Notes under the pieces: model-generated | The model's input: only the letters and a program-made list of their open reading frames with translations | Told to the model about the DNA's origin: nothing | Databases searched by the model: none | Assembly (NCBI RefSeq): GCF_947492715.1 | Contig: NZ_CANLNS010000001.1 | Span: 124,001-188,000, forward strand | Length of the DNA stretch: 64,000 nucleotides | Direction: 5' to 3' | Source of the DNA: an uncultured Psychroserpens sp. | Lineage (GTDB): Bacteria; Bacteroidota; Bacteroidia; Flavobacteriales; Flavobacteriaceae | Program-made: the position numbers and the translations under genes | Shown: in pieces, positions 53,681 through 63,622 of the stretch | Position numbering within the stretch: the first letter of the stretch is position 1 | Layout of the letters: each line of letters begins with the position of its first letter

Positions 53681-56191
53681 CTAAAAGCTAAATCCAAAAC
53701 TTCCAGTCACACCAAAAGATCGGGCATCTGGGTTGGTTAGGTAGTTTCCTCTAAAGTTAAAATCGATTCGCAATATTTTAAAGATATTACCCACACCAAA
53801 ACTGTATTCATAGTATATATCTTCACTAGGAGCAACCAAAGGTGTTTCAACAGGGTTTCCTGTTGTATTCAATGCAATGTTTTCGTCAGACAAATCTCCC
53901 CAAACACCTCTAAGACCAATTATAGCTCTTAAATTATATTTTTTTAAGAATGGAATTCTAGAGAATATGCGTCCATTAAAATTATGTTCCAAATGCAGTG
54001 ACGTGTATGTATCTGTAACAAACTCATAGAAATCTAACTGTGGAAATGTATTATATATTGAAAAGTACGACTGATTTCCTGGCACTACACTAAGCAATCC
54101 TAACGGCACTTCACCAAAAGTTTTACCCGCTTCGATTGTGGTTGTCAATCGTCCAAAACCACCAACTTGCCATGGTTGAATATATGAAAATTGAACCTTG
54201 GTATAATCGAAATCACTATTAAACCAACTCTTATCACCTCGGGTCACTTGAGCAAATAAGGTTGCAAAACCATCATTGGCATTTCTACGCTCTACACCAT
54301 AACCTGTCATTTTTCGATTTGGAAAATACGATAATGATAAGGCTGTTTCAAACTGCTTTACCTCAGACGAAATTCCTGTTGGAGATTCTGGGTCGTTATA
54401 ATCTAGACTAAATGTAGGAGAAGCAGACTCTAATGTTCTGTAGGTACCACTCGTTCTAATTACGAAATTCTTACTAGGTTCAATCTCTAATGCTAATGTT
54501 GTTAAATTCACATTAGTCAACTTATCATTAGTACTTGTTCCAACTACGGCAGAAGAGGCTAAGCTTCGTCCTAAAACATCGGTTGATGATGTGAGATTTG
54601 CTCCTATTTGTTCTACATCTCTCCTATTTCCTCCAGATATGATTAATCTGTTTTTCTTATCAATAAGCCACTTTCCTGAGATTCCATATTTAAACTTGTC
54701 ATCTCTAAATCCATAGGCTAAAAACCCTTCTACTCTCCATAAATCATTAGGTCCAAAGTAAGTACGTCCTCCTCCACGTATACGAACGCCTTCAACCTCA
54801 TTATATCCAAATACCGAAAATACGGGTCCGATATCAAGACTAAGGCTTGGCACCTCAATATAGCCTGAAGCCAAAATACTTCCTAAATTGTAAAGGCGCT
54901 TGAATTTTTTGACGGTTTTAAGGGTATCTAGCATTTTATAAACACCTTTCTCGTCCTTATTTAGCGATTCCATTCGGTTTTTTTCCCAAAACTCATCATC
55001 ACGATTATAGGCATCTTCATTGTAATTATAAACCTCTTCGTCATAAAATTTTTCGTCCTGAACCTCATCAAAAACATAGTTATCATATAAGGTCGTTCTT
55101 TTTCCGTAGACACCTCGAGATTTTTCTTTTTTACTCAAGGCAAAATCAGAAAGCATATAATCACGCTTAATTAAAAACAGCGTGTCGTTTAGGACTTCAA
55201 ATTCCTGTTCTATATAAATTTCTTTAACCCAGTTAATGTTTGCACTCTTTGATGCTTGTAAATTGATATCCTTAATAGCATAAGTCGAATCATTTACCCA
55301 AAAATCACCTTTAAAGGTTAGTTCGTTTTTACGTCTAGGATAATAAATAATGTTGTAACACCACTTGTTATCAATAAATGCACTATCAGATAGTACATAA
55401 TTATATGTTTGGATTCCTGTTCGTGACAACGGACTTACGAAACTCTTATCAAAAAATTTAAGATAGTTGTCATAAATATTGAAATCGGCATATAAATCAT
55501 CTACAAAATCAATAATCACCTGATTATTACTAAATCCAGAATTCTTATTACCTTTTAGTTCTTCTTTTTCTTTTTTCAGTAGATTATCGCCATATACTTT
55601 ACTTACGGCTTCATTAATAAACATTGGCAAGTAAGTTTTACCCGTTACGCTAGAAGTATCTACTTTATCAAAGACAAATTCCATACCTCTAAATAATCTA
55701 CTTTTAATTAAAGCACTATCAATTGTATTGATATCAAACTCTACTTTCTCGTATTTATCGTACTGGTATTGTTTAAATTGTCGCAATCCATTTTGTCGTT
55801 TCCGTTCCCAAATTTTCTTTAAAATTCTAATGGCTGGATTTTCAGATGCTTTTTTTGACTGTTTCCCAGTAACTATGACCACTTCATTAAGAGCGGCAGC
55901 CTCTTCTTTTAAAATAAATCTTAAGTCGTAGTTAACTTTCTGTTCTAAATTAAACTCTTTAAGTTCATAACCCAGAAAAGAAACAATTACGGTTTGCCAA
56001 GTGTTTTCAGACTCTAAATAAAATCTACCATCTTCATTAGTAATGGTACCTTCGGTAGAGCCTTTAAATAATACATTTGCAAAGGCAATAGGTTCGTTAT
56101 TTTCGTCGTACACATAACCACTCACTTTAGTTTGTGAGAAAGCCGTAGTTATTCCAAAGAATAAAAATAAAATAAGGAGCTTTTGTTTCAT
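53681..56191 (-). CDS. DUF5686 outer-membrane protein with carboxypeptidase-regulatory domain
   Basis: 836 aa from ATG 56191. Signal peptide to AFS-QT, CarboxypepD_reg-like domain (~22-105: GYVYDENNEPIAFANVLFKG), a long DUF5686 middle part (IRILKKIWERKRQNGLRQF, ~125 on) and a C-terminal beta barrel ending in FGFSF. Widespread in Bacteroidota; exact function unknown, an outer-membrane assembly or transport role is likely. Confidence 0.85.
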   Translation of the reverse strand: MKQKLLILFLFFGITTAFSQTKVSGYVYDENNEPIAFANVLFKGSTEGTITNEDGRFYLESENTWQTVIVSFLGYELKEFNLEQKVNYDLRFILKEEAAALNEVVIVTGKQSKKASENPAIRILKKIWERKRQNGLRQFKQYQYDKYEKVEFDINTIDSALIKSRLFRGMEFVFDKVDTSSVTGKTYLPMFINEAVSKVYGDNLLKKEKEELKGNKNSGFSNNQVIIDFVDDLYADFNIYDNYLKFFDKSFVSPLSRTGIQTYNYVLSDSAFIDNKWCYNIIYYPRRKNELTFKGDFWVNDSTYAIKDINLQASKSANINWVKEIYIEQEFEVLNDTLFLIKRDYMLSDFALSKKEKSRGVYGKRTTLYDNYVFDEVQDEKFYDEEVYNYNEDAYNRDDEFWEKNRMESLNKDEKGVYKMLDTLKTVKKFKRLYNLGSILASGYIEVPSLSLDIGPVFSVFGYNEVEGVRIRGGGRTYFGPNDLWRVEGFLAYGFRDDKFKYGISGKWLIDKKNRLIISGGNRRDVEQIGANLTSSTDVLGRSLASSAVVGTSTNDKLTNVNLTTLALEIEPSKNFVIRTSGTYRTLESASPTFSLDYNDPESPTGISSEVKQFETALSLSYFPNRKMTGYGVERRNANDGFATLFAQVTRGDKSWFNSDFDYTKVQFSYIQPWQVGGFGRLTTTIEAGKTFGEVPLGLLSVVPGNQSYFSIYNTFPQLDFYEFVTDTYTSLHLEHNFNGRIFSRIPFLKKYNLRAIIGLRGVWGDLSDENIALNTTGNPVETPLVAPSEDIYYEYSFGVGNIFKILRIDFNFRGNYLTNPDARSFGVTGSFGFSF

Positions 56192-56285
56192 CAATTTTAA
56201 TATTTGCAACCTACGAGTATTCAGATATTATTCTTCTTAGTCGAAACCGGTATTGCAATTCAAATGCCGTATTGGCCATTTAATT

Positions 56286-56322
56286 AAAAAACTTCATCAA
56301 CAATCGTGCTAATGAAGTTTTT
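56286..56322 (-). terminator. Terminator of pdhB
   Basis: 11-bp stem AAAAACTTCAT (56287-56297) / ATGAAGTTTTT (56312-56322), A/T-runs on both sides. Confidence 0.85.
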
Positions 56323-56346
56323 AAAACGCAAATAATTGCGATTTAT

Positions 56347-57324
56347 TTATTTGTACATCACTTTTTTAACTGCTTTAACTACATCTTCGCTATTAGGCAA
56401 CCATTCTGCAAGTAATACAGGAGAGTATGGTGCTGGTGTATCAGCAGTGTTTATTTTTACAACTGGAGCATCTAAATAATCAAATGCTTCAGATTGCACT
56501 AGATATGTGATTTCTGTGGCAACATTTCCAAAAGGCCATGCTTCTTCAAGTACAACCAATCGATTTGTTTTCTTAACCGATTCTAAAATGGCTTTTCTAT
56601 CCATTGGGCGCACTGTTCGTAAGTCGATAATCTCACAAGAAATGCCATCTTTTTCTAATTCATCTGCCGCTTTATAGGCTTCTTTAATAATTTTACCAAA
56701 AGATACTATAGTGACATCTGTACCTTCTCGTTTAATTTCGGCAACACCTAATGGGATTGTATATTCGCCTTCAGGTACTTCACCTTTATCACCATACATC
56801 TGTTCGCTTTCCATAAAAATCACAGGGTCATCATCACGAATAGCAGATTTTAGTAAACCTTTTGCATCATAAGGATTTGAAGGTACAATAACTTTTAAAC
56901 CAGGTGTATTTGCAAACCAACTCTCAAATGCTTGAGAGTGCGTGGCTGCTAGCTGTCCAGCCGATGCTGTTGGCCCACGAAATACAATTGGGCATTTAAA
57001 CTGCCCACCTGACATTTGTCTTATTTTTGCCGCATTATTTATAATTTGATCAATACCAACTAAAGAGAAGTTGAATGTCATATATTCTACAATGGGACGA
57101 TTCCCAGTCATTGTAGACCCTATGGCAATACCTGCAAAACCCAGCTCAGCAATTGGCGTATCAATCACACGTTTAGGTCCAAATTCATCTAACATTCCTT
57201 TTGAAGCTTTATACGCTCCATTATATTCTGCAACCTCCTCACCCATTAAATAAATGCTCTCATCTCTACGCATCTCTTCGCTCATGGCTTCGGCAATCGC
57301 TTCTCTAAATTGAATTGTCTTCAT
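56347..57324 (-). CDS. pdhB: Pyruvate dehydrogenase E1 component, beta subunit
   Basis: 325 aa. Transketolase central and C-terminal domains of the E1 heterotetramer (MGEEVAEYNGAYKASKGM, FRGPTASAGQLAATHSQ, LEEAWPFGNVATEI). Works with an alpha subunit, E2 and E3 to make acetyl-CoA; none of these is adjacent, and a promoter (57355-57348) and terminator isolate it. Confidence 0.93.
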   Translation of the reverse strand: MKTIQFREAIAEAMSEEMRRDESIYLMGEEVAEYNGAYKASKGMLDEFGPKRVIDTPIAELGFAGIAIGSTMTGNRPIVEYMTFNFSLVGIDQIINNAAKIRQMSGGQFKCPIVFRGPTASAGQLAATHSQAFESWFANTPGLKVIVPSNPYDAKGLLKSAIRDDDPVIFMESEQMYGDKGEVPEGEYTIPLGVAEIKREGTDVTIVSFGKIIKEAYKAADELEKDGISCEIIDLRTVRPMDRKAILESVKKTNRLVVLEEAWPFGNVATEITYLVQSEAFDYLDAPVVKINTADTPAPYSPVLLAEWLPNSEDVVKAVKKVMYK

Positions 57325-57347
57325 CTATCAGTTTTTTAAACGAATAG

Positions 57348-57355
57348 CAAAAGTA
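57348..57355 (-). promoter_or_regulatory. -7 element of pdhB
   Basis: TACTTTTG on the minus strand, 23 nt before the pdhB ATG. Confidence 0.5.
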
Positions 57356-57565
57356 ATAATTATTGCTAATAAAATAATATAAAAATGAGGCCGAAAACTA
57401 GAAACAATCTCCTGTAAGTTCTCATTTTTACACAATTTCAACGTTTTACAATTAAAATTCATCAAACTCCAATACATTTGATTCCCAAAAAATTGAATTA
57501 TTAGTACTTTTCAAGCTAATTTCTGATAATTTGACAATCAAACTTCTTATAATCAAATTTTTCAT

Positions 57566-57595
57566 GAATTTTATTATGCACGCATAGTAAAATTC
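57566..57595. promoter_or_regulatory. 30-bp near-perfect palindrome upstream of a secreted-protein gene
   Basis: 14-nt arms GAATTTTATTATGC / GCATAGTAAAATTC pair with one mismatch around a 2-nt centre. It ends 11 nt before TATCTTCG (57607-57614), the likely -7 element of the gene at 57654, so it would cover the -33 region. The rest of the 329-nt gap 57325-57653 holds only the divergent promoters and AT-rich sequence. Confidence 0.55.
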
Positions 57596-57653
57596 AAATT
57601 ATTATAATTATCTTCGTAACCTCTAAAAATTAACATCAAAAACAAACTTCAAT

Positions 57654-58388
57654 ATGAAAAAAATTTTAATAGTACTTTGTGTGACTTTATGTATAGCATT
57701 CAAAGGATTCGCTCAAGACAAAAAAGTAGCTGTAGTAAGCTTTTATACAGATAAAATTATCGGTTTTAGTGAACTCGATGCAGGAGGTGAAGAACTTTTA
57801 GCAAGTGTATTAAAATTAAGAGATAATCCAGATTTTGATTTAACACCAATTTTAGAACAGTTTCATACAGAGTTTTTTGACACCTACGCAAAGAAGTTTC
57901 CTTTTGAATTACTTCCAGAAGACCAGGTTACGAAAAATCAGGCCTATATAGATTTCAAACCAAAATATGAAAAAGACGCTGAAGAACTCAAGCGTTATGT
58001 TGTTTATCCTGGTTATAAATACATCTATGATGGTTTTGCTGGTAAAGACAATGAGGTAGCAACGGCAAAGATGTTTAGCGATAAAGCCAATGGTGTTATG
58101 TTCGTTGAAATACATTTTGACCTTACTAAAGGTTTTGGAATTGGCGGAACTGCAACGGTAAAAATGAGAGCTAATGCAAGAATTACAATGTATGACAAAT
58201 CAGGAAAAAAACTTTTCGTAATCAACGAAGGTGCTAATTCGAAAAAAACGTCTGTAATGGTTAAAGGAATTCCTGTAATGAGCACAAAAAAAATATTACC
58301 AATGTGTGAAAGCGCACTTGAACGACTTATGAAGGACTTAAACAAACGTCTTCCTAAGATTATTAAAAAAGCAAAAAAATTAAAATAA
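57654..58388 (+). CDS. Secreted protein of unknown family
   Basis: 244 aa, signal peptide (cut at GFA-QD). Mature domain alternates alpha and beta (KKVAVVSFYTDKIIG, GVMFVEIHFDLTKGF, ATVKMRANARITMYD) and ends in a basic tail (KRLPKIIKKAKKLK). Not recognised. It precedes etfB by 27 nt and might share its transcript. Confidence 0.7.
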   Translation: MKKILIVLCVTLCIAFKGFAQDKKVAVVSFYTDKIIGFSELDAGGEELLASVLKLRDNPDFDLTPILEQFHTEFFDTYAKKFPFELLPEDQVTKNQAYIDFKPKYEKDAEELKRYVVYPGYKYIYDGFAGKDNEVATAKMFSDKANGVMFVEIHFDLTKGFGIGGTATVKMRANARITMYDKSGKKLFVINEGANSKKTSVMVKGIPVMSTKKILPMCESALERLMKDLNKRLPKIIKKAKKLK

Positions 58389-58415
58389 ATATACACTCAA
58401 AATAAATAATTCGAT

Positions 58416-59162
58416 ATGAAAATATTAGTATGTATTAGTCACGTTCCTGATACGACTTCAAAGATTAACTTCACCGAAGGAGACACAAAATTCGACACTA
58501 CTGGTGTTCAATTTGTGATTAATCCAAATGACGAGTTTGGATTAACGCGTGCTATGTGGTTTAAAGAAAAGCAAGGTGCTAACGTTACTGTTGTTAATGT
58601 TGGTGGCCCTGAAACAGAACCAACGCTTCGTAAGGCATTAGCTATTGGAGCAGATGCGGCTATACGTGTAAACACTGCAGCTAAGGACGGTTTTCAGGTG
58701 GCAAAGGAGTTAGCCAGTGTAGTTAATGAAGGTGCTTATGATCTTGTTATTGCTGGACGTGAATCTATTGATTATAACGGAGGAATGGTTCCAGGAATGT
58801 TGGCTGCTTTAACTAAAGCCAACTATGTAACCAACTGTATTAGCTTAGACGTTGATGGCTCTAATGCTACTGCTGTGAGAGAGATAGATGGAGGAAAAGA
58901 AACGGTAACCACAAGTTTACCATTGGTTATTGGAGGTCAAAAAGGATTGGTTGAAGAAAGTGATCTTCGAATTCCAAATATGAGAGGAATTATGATGGCT
59001 CGTCAAAAACCGTTATCTGTTGTAGAACCAACAAACGCCTCTTCTGAGACGAATTCGGTTCAATTTGAAAAGCCTGCTCCTAAAGGTGCAGTAACTTTAG
59101 TAGATGCAGATAATATCGATCAATTAGTGAGCTTACTTCACAATGAAGCGAAAGTCATTTAA
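58416..59162 (+). CDS. etfB: Electron transfer flavoprotein beta subunit
   Basis: 248 aa. ETF beta fold with AMP-binding features (VINPNDEFGL, LVIAGRESIDYNGGMVPGML, GGQKGLVEESDLRIPN). With EtfA it passes electrons from acyl-CoA dehydrogenases to the quinone pool. 21 nt before etfA. Confidence 0.95.
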   Translation: MKILVCISHVPDTTSKINFTEGDTKFDTTGVQFVINPNDEFGLTRAMWFKEKQGANVTVVNVGGPETEPTLRKALAIGADAAIRVNTAAKDGFQVAKELASVVNEGAYDLVIAGRESIDYNGGMVPGMLAALTKANYVTNCISLDVDGSNATAVREIDGGKETVTTSLPLVIGGQKGLVEESDLRIPNMRGIMMARQKPLSVVEPTNASSETNSVQFEKPAPKGAVTLVDADNIDQLVSLLHNEAKVI

Positions 59163-59183
59163 TCAACCTTAAAAGAAAAAAAC

Positions 59184-60146
59184 ATGTCAGTTTTAGTATA
59201 TACAGAATCAGAACAAGGAAAATTTAAAAAAGTAGCTTTTGAAGTTGCTTCTTATGCCAAAGCAGTTGCAGACCAACTAGGCACTACTGTAACGGCAGTA
59301 GCGGTTAACGCTGGAGACGCTTCAGAATTAGGAGCTTATGGTGTAGACAAAGTACTAACGATTAACAACAGTGATTTAGACAAATTCAATGCTAATGCCT
59401 ATGCTGCTGCTCTTGAGCAAGCTGCTAAACAAGAAGGATCTAAAGTTGTTGTGTTAAGTTCGAGTGCAGATAGTAAATATTTAGCACCTTTAGTGGCTGT
59501 TAGTTTGGAAGCAGGTTATGCCTCAAACGTGGTTGAAACACCATCAAACACAGCACCTTTTACAGTAAAACGCACAGCATTTACAAACAAAGCATTCAAC
59601 CTAACATCTATTGATACCGATGTGAAAGTTGTTGGTGTTTCTAAAAATGCATTCGGCCTAGTTGAAACTAGCGGAAATGCAACTTCGGAAGATTTTTCTC
59701 CTTCTATACCAACGTCTGGAGTTACAGTACAATCTGTAGATAAGGCAACCGATAAAGTAACAATTGCAGATGCAGAAATTGTTGTGTCTGGTGGTCGTGG
59801 ATTGAAAGGTCCTGAAAATTGGGGAATGGTTGAAGAATTAGCAGAAGTATTAGGAGCTGCAACAGCCTGTTCGAAGCCTGTATCAGATTTAGGATGGAGA
59901 CCTCATAGTGAACACGTTGGTCAAACAGGAAAACCTGTGGCATCTAACTTATACATTGCTATTGGTATCTCAGGAGCTATTCAGCATTTAGCTGGTATAA
60001 ACTCATCTAAAGTAAAAGTAGTTATCAATACAGATCCAGAAGCACCTTTCTTTAAAGCTGCAGATTACGGGGTTGTAGGTGACGCCTTTGAAGTTGTACC
60101 AACACTCATTGAAAAATTAAAAGCTTTTAAAGCCCAAAACGCATAA
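59184..60146 (+). CDS. etfA: Electron transfer flavoprotein alpha subunit
   Basis: 320 aa. The FAD-binding C-terminal domain has VVSGGRGLKGPENW, HVGQTGKPVASNLYIAIGIS and INTDPEAPFFKAADYGVVGD. Forms the heterodimer with the preceding gene product. Confidence 0.96.
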   Translation: MSVLVYTESEQGKFKKVAFEVASYAKAVADQLGTTVTAVAVNAGDASELGAYGVDKVLTINNSDLDKFNANAYAAALEQAAKQEGSKVVVLSSSADSKYLAPLVAVSLEAGYASNVVETPSNTAPFTVKRTAFTNKAFNLTSIDTDVKVVGVSKNAFGLVETSGNATSEDFSPSIPTSGVTVQSVDKATDKVTIADAEIVVSGGRGLKGPENWGMVEELAEVLGAATACSKPVSDLGWRPHSEHVGQTGKPVASNLYIAIGISGAIQHLAGINSSKVKVVINTDPEAPFFKAADYGVVGDAFEVVPTLIEKLKAFKAQNA

Positions 60147-60261
60147 TTTTTTTTAAATTGTAGTTGGAAAAGGGCTGTTTTGATTTGGTTCTTTATATAT
60201 AAATCTGCATTTTGCAGTTTGTAAAGTCCTAATTAAAACGGTTCTTTGTGTTTTAGAAATT

Positions 60262-60870
60262 ATGAGTTTAGTGAGATTAAACATAAAAGGAATTTCATAC
60301 AGCCAAACCCAAAATGGTGCGTATGCTTTAATTCTTAATGAAGTTGATGGTGATCGTAAATTACCTATAGTCATTGGCGCTTTTGAAGCACAATCAATAG
60401 CCATTGCCCTAGAAAAAGAAATAAGACCTCCTAGACCGTTAACTCATGACTTATTTAAAAATTTTGCAGACCGCTTTGACATTGTAGTTAAACAAGTTAT
60501 CATCCATAAATTGGTTGACGGTGTCTTTTACTCTAGCTTAATTTGTGAACGCGATAAGATTGAAGAAATTATTGATGCCAGAACAAGTGACGCTATTGCA
60601 TTGGCTTTACGATTTAAGGCACCAATATTTACATACAAAAACATTTTAGATAAAGCCGGAATTTACCTAAAGGTCAACCCTAAAAAAGAAACCGAAGATC
60701 AAGATTCTATTTTGGTTGATGATATGGTGGTCGAAGAAATTGAAGCAAGCATACAAGATAATTATATGGATAAGTCGCTTCAAGAATTACATACACTCCT
60801 CGATGAAGCAGTTAATAACGAAGATTATGAAAAAGCCGCTAAAATTCGAGATGAAATTTCCAAACGTTAA
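60262..60870 (+). CDS. Bifunctional nuclease-family protein (DUF151) with UVR motif
   Basis: 202 aa. Residues ~1-140 are the BFN/DUF151 domain (ALILNEVDGDRKLPIVIGAFEA); residues ~168-202 are a UvrB/UvrC-type interaction motif (LHTLLDEAVNNEDYEKAAKIR). Nuclease activity is shown for distant relatives only. It ends 10 nt before the nucleoside transporter start. Confidence 0.88.
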   Translation: MSLVRLNIKGISYSQTQNGAYALILNEVDGDRKLPIVIGAFEAQSIAIALEKEIRPPRPLTHDLFKNFADRFDIVVKQVIIHKLVDGVFYSSLICERDKIEEIIDARTSDAIALALRFKAPIFTYKNILDKAGIYLKVNPKKETEDQDSILVDDMVVEEIEASIQDNYMDKSLQELHTLLDEAVNNEDYEKAAKIRDEISKR

Positions 60871-60880
60871 TCCCTTTCAC

Positions 60881-62626
60881 ATGAGACATTTTTTACTAGC
60901 TGTTGCAGCTATTTTTTTTGGAATTACAACAGGCTTTAGTCAAGACTTAGAAAAAAAATGGGAATTCGACGCGATTCAATCTGAAGATGGCTCTTCTTTA
61001 TATAATATCACTTCGGCAGATATTTTAAATTTAAAGGCAGGTGAATTTAATTACACTTTAAATGCAAAAGATAATTTAGAAGCTGAAGGCGATTATTTAT
61101 ACCAAAACAACCTATTGGTTTTTTACTATTCTAAGCCAACCGACACCATAAGAAGATATAAGATTTCTGAACTTACCGATTCTACTTTAGTATTTTCAGA
61201 AAAGGAAACTATCTATAAATTTAAAGCTGTTAAAACTGACGACATTGTTGCTTCAGCCGATAGTAGCACATCAGAAACAACACCTTTAACTACGGCTAAT
61301 ACCACCGATATTATCCCGAGTCAAGGGTTTTCCATGAATAGTTTATGGCGTGGTGCCTTAGGGATGATAACACTCGTTTTTATTGCATTTTTATTTAGTA
61401 GTAATCGTAAGGCTATCAATTGGAAAACCGTTGGACTAGGATTAGCATTTCAACTCATTATTGCCGTAGGAGTTTTAAAAGTAGGGTTTGTGAAAGCTAT
61501 TTTTGAGTTTATTGGTGGACTTTTTGTTCAAGTATTAGAGTTCACTCGAGCTGGTAGTAAGTTCTTATTCGAAGGTTTAGTAGTTGATATGGACACCTTT
61601 GGATTTATCTTTGCTTTTCAAGTATTACCGACAATTATTTTCTTTTCGGCTTTAACTTCGGTTTTATTTTATTTAGGTCTTATTCAAAAATTAGTAAAAG
61701 GGCTAGGCTGGTTACTATCAAAAGTATTGAAGATTTCAGGCGCAGAAAGTTTAAGTGTAGCTGGAAATATATTTCTAGGTCAAACCGAAGCCCCACTTTT
61801 AATCAAGGCCTACCTTGAAAAGATGAATAAATCTGAGATCCTCTTGGTTATGATTGGAGGTATGGCTACTGTAGCAGGCGCCGTTCTTGCAGCATATATT
61901 GGATTCTTAGGTGGCGACGATCCTGCATTAAGGTTATTTTATGCAAAGCATTTGTTAGCCGCTTCTGTTATGGCAGCGCCTGGAGCTATTGTAATTTCTA
62001 AAATCTTATTCCCTCAAACAGAAAAAATTGATACAGATGTTCACGTCTCTCAAGAAAAAATAGGTTCTAATATTTTAGAAGCTATCGCAAATGGAACAAC
62101 CGAGGGCTTAAAACTTGCCGTTAATGTTGGTGCGATGTTATTAGTTTTTGTAGCATTTATTGCTATGATAAATTACGGCTTTGATAAAATAGGTTACTTT
62201 ACAGGACTCAATGACTGGATTGTAAATAACACAGGATACAATAGTTTATCCCTTGAATTTATTCTAGGCTATATCTTTGCTCCATTAATGTGGCTTATTG
62301 GTGTTGCCAAAGAAGATATGGCATTGATGGGTCAATTATTAGGTATTAAATTAGCTGCGAGTGAGTTTATTGGGTATATCCAATTGGCCGATTTAAAAGA
62401 TGCAGCTAGTGCCACACACTTAAAATATCAAAAGTCAATAATTATGGCAACTTATATGTTATGTGGATTTGCCAACTTTGCTTCTATTGGAATTCAAATT
62501 GGAGGTATTGGTTCTTTAGCACCTGGCCAAAGAAAGCAATTGTCTAAATTTGGTATGAAAGCCCTTATTGGAGGAACATTAGCCTCATTAATTTCTGCAA
62601 CTATTGCAGGAATGATTATAGGTTAG
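60881..62626 (+). CDS. CNT-type nucleoside transporter with exported N-terminal domain
   Basis: 581 aa from ATG 60881; longer frames to 60716 overlap the nuclease gene. Signal peptide (residues 1-20), then a ~90-residue lipocalin-like domain (KKWEFDAIQSEDGSSLYNI ... TIYKFKAV), a Ser/Thr-rich linker and, from ~150, the NupC/CNT core (GNIFLGQTEAPLLIKAYLEKM, SEFIGYIQLADLKD). It imports nucleosides with a cation gradient. The extra domain is unusual compared with proteobacterial NupC. Confidence 0.9.
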   Translation: MRHFLLAVAAIFFGITTGFSQDLEKKWEFDAIQSEDGSSLYNITSADILNLKAGEFNYTLNAKDNLEAEGDYLYQNNLLVFYYSKPTDTIRRYKISELTDSTLVFSEKETIYKFKAVKTDDIVASADSSTSETTPLTTANTTDIIPSQGFSMNSLWRGALGMITLVFIAFLFSSNRKAINWKTVGLGLAFQLIIAVGVLKVGFVKAIFEFIGGLFVQVLEFTRAGSKFLFEGLVVDMDTFGFIFAFQVLPTIIFFSALTSVLFYLGLIQKLVKGLGWLLSKVLKISGAESLSVAGNIFLGQTEAPLLIKAYLEKMNKSEILLVMIGGMATVAGAVLAAYIGFLGGDDPALRLFYAKHLLAASVMAAPGAIVISKILFPQTEKIDTDVHVSQEKIGSNILEAIANGTTEGLKLAVNVGAMLLVFVAFIAMINYGFDKIGYFTGLNDWIVNNTGYNSLSLEFILGYIFAPLMWLIGVAKEDMALMGQLLGIKLAASEFIGYIQLADLKDAASATHLKYQKSIIMATYMLCGFANFASIGIQIGGIGSLAPGQRKQLSKFGMKALIGGTLASLISATIAGMIIG

Positions 62627-62678
62627 TTCTATATCCAAACCAGCATTCTAAGGATAGTTAATAACTTTTAATATTATA

Positions 62679-62716
62679 AAGGGTTGAAGCCATTGAGATT
62701 CAACCCTTATTTTTAT
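62679..62716 (+). terminator. Terminator after the nucleoside transporter
   Basis: 10-bp stem AAGGGTTGAA (62679-62688) / TTCAACCCTT (62699-62708) followed by a T-rich tract. Confidence 0.88.
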
Positions 62717-62778
62717 TTTTATTTGCTGAAAAATGACGTAGAATTTAAAAGAGATTTCTGCCTTTGCAGAATAGGAAT

Positions 62779-63603
62779 ATGAAACAATACCACGACTTAG
62801 TCAAACACGTTTTAGAACACGGAAACGAAAAAGGAGATCGTACAGGAACAGGAACCAAAAGTGTTTTTGGATACCAAATGCGATTTAACTTAAGTGAAGG
62901 TTTCCCAATGGTTACCACAAAAAAACTACACCTAAAATCTATCATTTATGAATTACTATGGTTCTTAAAGGGTGATACTAATATTAAATATCTTACCGAA
63001 AATGGTGTTCGTATTTGGAATGAATGGGCAGACGAAAATGGTGATTTAGGACCTGTATATGGTCACCAATGGCGTAACTGGAATAACGATGAGATAGATC
63101 AAATTAAAGACGTTATTCATGCCTTAAAACATAACCCTAACAGTCGTCGTATGATGGTTTCCGCTTGGAATCCATCGGTACTTCCAGACACTTCGCAATC
63201 ATTTAGCGACAATGTTGCCAATGGTAAAGCCGCTTTACCGCCATGCCATGCCTTTTTTCAGTTTTATGTTGCTGACGGAAAATTATCTTGTCAACTTTAT
63301 CAACGTAGCGCAGATATCTTTTTAGGTGTGCCTTTCAATATTGCTTCTTATGCTTTATTTACAATGATGATGGCTCAAGTATGTGGTTATGAGGCTGGTG
63401 AATTCATACACACTTTTGGTGATGCCCACATTTACAGCAATCATTATGAGCAATTAGAACTGCAATTATCTAGAGATGCAAGACCTTTGCCTCAAATGCG
63501 TCTTAACCCTGAAATTAATGATATTTTCGATTTCAAATTTGAAGATTTCACTTTAGAGAATTACAATCCGCATCCACACATTAAAGGTGCTGTAGCGGTT
63601 TAA
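62779..63603 (+). CDS. thyA: Thymidylate synthase
   Basis: 274 aa from ATG 62779 ([15 protein letters not shown]). Makes dTMP from dUMP with methylene-THF. Catalytic Cys in [12 protein letters not shown] (~159) and the [17 protein letters not shown] segment are present. It competes with MetF for methylene-THF. Followed 19 nt later by the TonB-like gene. Confidence 0.96.
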   Translation: MKQYHDLVKHVLEHGNEKGDRTGTGTKSVFGYQMRFNLSEGFPMVTTKKLHLKSIIYELLWFLKGDTNIKYLTENGVRIWNEWADENGDLGPVYGHQWRNWNNDEIDQIKDVIHALKHNPNSRRMMVSAWNPSVLPDTSQSFSDNVANGKAALPPCHAFFQFYVADGKLSCQLYQRSADIFLGVPFNIASYALFTMMMAQVCGYEAGEFIHTFGDAHIYSNHYEQLELQLSRDARPLPQMRLNPEINDIFDFKFEDFTLENYNPHPHIKGAVAV

Positions 63604-63622
63604 AACAAAATACTTTTTATAG

